43,372 nt of DNA, from contig SBGD01000051.1 in NCBI GenBank assembly GCA_006226775.1, positions 1-43,372 on the forward strand. Reading direction: 5' to 3'. The notes beneath the pieces are model-generated. The model did no database searches, had not been told where the DNA came from, and was given only the letters and a program-made list of their open reading frames with translations. Position numbers and translations under genes: made by a program. Position 1 is the first letter of the stretch, and each line of letters begins with the position of its first letter. The DNA is from Paracoccaceae bacterium. GTDB lineage: Bacteria; Pseudomonadota; Alphaproteobacteria; Rhodobacterales; Rhodobacteraceae. Shown here piece by piece: positions 42,039 to 43,372 of this stretch.

Positions 42039-43372
42039 ATGCCCAGCTATCACGCCCCGACCAAGGACCTGCAATTCGTGCTGCACGAGGTCCTGAAGGT
42101 ATCCGCCCAGGACGTGCCCGGCTATGACGAGCTGGACGAAGGCTTTACCGGCGCGGTGCTGGACGAGGCGGGCAAGATCGCCGCCGAGGTGCTGCACCCG
42201 CTGAACGCGGTCGGCGACGCCCAGGGCTGCGTGCTGGAAAACGGCGTGGTGCGCACGCCCGAGGGCTTCAAGGCGGCCTTCGACCAGGTGCGTGACGGCG
42301 GCTGGACCGCGCTCGACTGCGACCCGGAGTATGGCGGCCAGGGCCTGCCCTACCTGATGAACGCGGTGGTGGGCGAGATGCTGACCTCGGCCAACATGGC
42401 GTTCCAGATGTATGCCGGGCTGACCCATGGCGCGGTCTCGACCATCCAGGCCCATGGCACCGAAGCGCAGAAACAGACCTACCTGCCCAAGATGGTCTCC
42501 TGCGAATGGACCGGCACCATGAACCTGACCGAGCCGCATTGCGGCACCGACCTGGGGCTGATGCGCACCAAGGCCGAGCCGCAGGACGACGGATCCTATG
42601 CCATCACCGGCCAGAAGATCTTCATCTCCGCCGGCGACCATGACCTTTCGGACAACGTGATCCACCTCGTGCTGGCGCGGATCCCCGGCGGGCCCGAGGG
42701 CATCAAGGGCATCTCGCTCTTCATCGTGCCCAAGATGCTGGTCAACGACGACGGCTCGGTGGGCGAACGCAACGGCGTCTCGGTCGGCAAGATCGAAGAG
42801 AAGATGGGCATCCACGGCAATTCCACCTGCGTGATGAACTACGACGGCGCGACCGGCTATCTTCTGGGCGAGGCGCACAAGGGCATGCGCGCCATGTTCA
42901 CCATGATGAACGAGGCCCGCATCGCGGTGGGCGCCCAGGGCCTGGGCCAGGCGGTGGTGGCCTATCAGAACGCGCTGGACTACGCCCGCGAAAGGCTCCA
43001 GGGCCGCGCGGTCACCGGGGCGGAAAACCCCGACGGGCCGGCCGATCCGCTGATCGTGCATCCCGACATCCGCCGCATGCTGCTCGACCAGAAGAGCTTT
43101 GTCGAAGGCGGCCGGGCCTTTGCGCTCTGGGGCGCCAACCTGATCGACCGCGCGCATCGCAACAAGGACGCCGAGGCTGACGGGCTGATCTCGCTGATGA
43201 CGCCGGTGATCAAGGGGTTCCTCACCGACAAGGGCTTCGAGAGCACGGTGGCGGCGCAACAGGTCTATGGCGGCCACGGCTATATCGAGGAGACCGGCGT
43301 ATCGCAGTTCGTCCGCGACGCCAGGATCGCGATGATCTACGAGGGCGCCAATGGCGTGCAGGCGCTTGACCT
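42039..43372 (+). CDS. Acyl-CoA dehydrogenase (partial, runs off the window)
   Basis: The first 444 codons of an FAD-dependent acyl-CoA dehydrogenase of the large AcylCoA_DH_N type. The family also includes DmdC of DMSP degradation, so either fatty acyl-CoA or methylmercaptopropionyl-CoA could be the substrate. Residues 1-35 ([19 protein letters not shown]) are the extra N-terminal domain. The FAD-binding segment is [18 protein letters not shown] near 165. The catalytic glutamate is in [14 protein letters not shown] at the very end. The C-terminal domain is outside the window. The ATG at 42039 has CGGAGA upstream. It is 34 bases after the MerR gene. Confidence 0.92.
   Translation, partial: MPSYHAPTKDLQFVLHEVLKVSAQDVPGYDELDEGFTGAVLDEAGKIAAEVLHPLNAVGDAQGCVLENGVVRTPEGFKAAFDQVRDGGWTALDCDPEYGGQGLPYLMNAVVGEMLTSANMAFQMYAGLTHGAVSTIQAHGTEAQKQTYLPKMVSCEWTGTMNLTEPHCGTDLGLMRTKAEPQDDGSYAITGQKIFISAGDHDLSDNVIHLVLARIPGGPEGIKGISLFIVPKMLVNDDGSVGERNGVSVGKIEEKMGIHGNSTCVMNYDGATGYLLGEAHKGMRAMFTMMNEARIAVGAQGLGQAVVAYQNALDYARERLQGRAVTGAENPDGPADPLIVHPDIRRMLLDQKSFVEGGRAFALWGANLIDRAHRNKDAEADGLISLMTPVIKGFLTDKGFESTVAAQQVYGGHGYIEETGVSQFVRDARIAMIYEGANGVQALD

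Overview
The window looks like chromosomal DNA of a GC-rich alphaproteobacterium of the order Rhodobacterales (roseobacter/Rhodobacter relatives). The evidence is the gene set and order: class I fructose-bisphosphate aldolase, ftsB, a split pyruvate dehydrogenase operon with a lipoyl domain on E1 beta, a complete RcGTA-type gene transfer agent (GTA) cluster, the fab cluster with mltG, and ycjX/ycjF. I could not measure base composition or search databases. Family names come from recognising the translated proteins.

Layout. 1-9317 is housekeeping: fda, a lipoprotein hydrolase on the minus strand, ftsB, then the pyruvate dehydrogenase operon pdhA / VOC protein / pdhB / small unknown / pdhC, a small membrane protein, cysE (minus) and a DksA-like zinc-finger protein. 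9649-23948 (all minus) is a full-length, apparently intact headful-packaging particle cluster matching R. capsulatus GTA genes g1-g15 in order: terminase, portal, protease, capsid, connectors, tail proteins, cell-wall peptidase and the large baseplate protein, plus one small unknown gene at the distal end. Neighbouring genes mostly overlap by 1-8 nt, so the cluster reads as one transcript. 24188-29454 (minus) holds mltG, fabF, acpP, fabG, fabD and a small membrane protein. 29743-30987 is the rpsF-rpsR-rplI operon. 31349-33566 (minus) is tig and truA. 33673-38470 (plus) is ycjX-GNAT-ycjF, a VIT-family transporter and a glycosyltransferase. 38569-40863 (minus) is a MATE exporter with two thioesterases. 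41048-43372 (plus) is two MerR regulators and the first part of an acyl-CoA dehydrogenase.

The most unusual material is non-coding. (1) Directly upstream of GTA g1 is a near-consensus sigma70 promoter, overlapped by a CtrA-like box and followed about 20 nt later by a strong intrinsic terminator. This suggests control of GTA expression by attenuation or antitermination. (2) Between mltG and that promoter the DNA can fold into a compact four-way junction. (3) Two and a half tandem 88-bp units between rplI and tig each carry a pair of 8-bp hairpins with identical TCAA loops and different stems. (4) A dispersed element with 21-bp inverted arms occurs at 10-180 and 9399-9566, and one base pair in its arms changes on both sides. 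(5) A palindromic repeat found three times upstream of pdhA occurs again, in frame, inside the interdomain linker of PdhB.

The GTA itself is a known system. What may be new is its control region and the small unassigned gene after g15.
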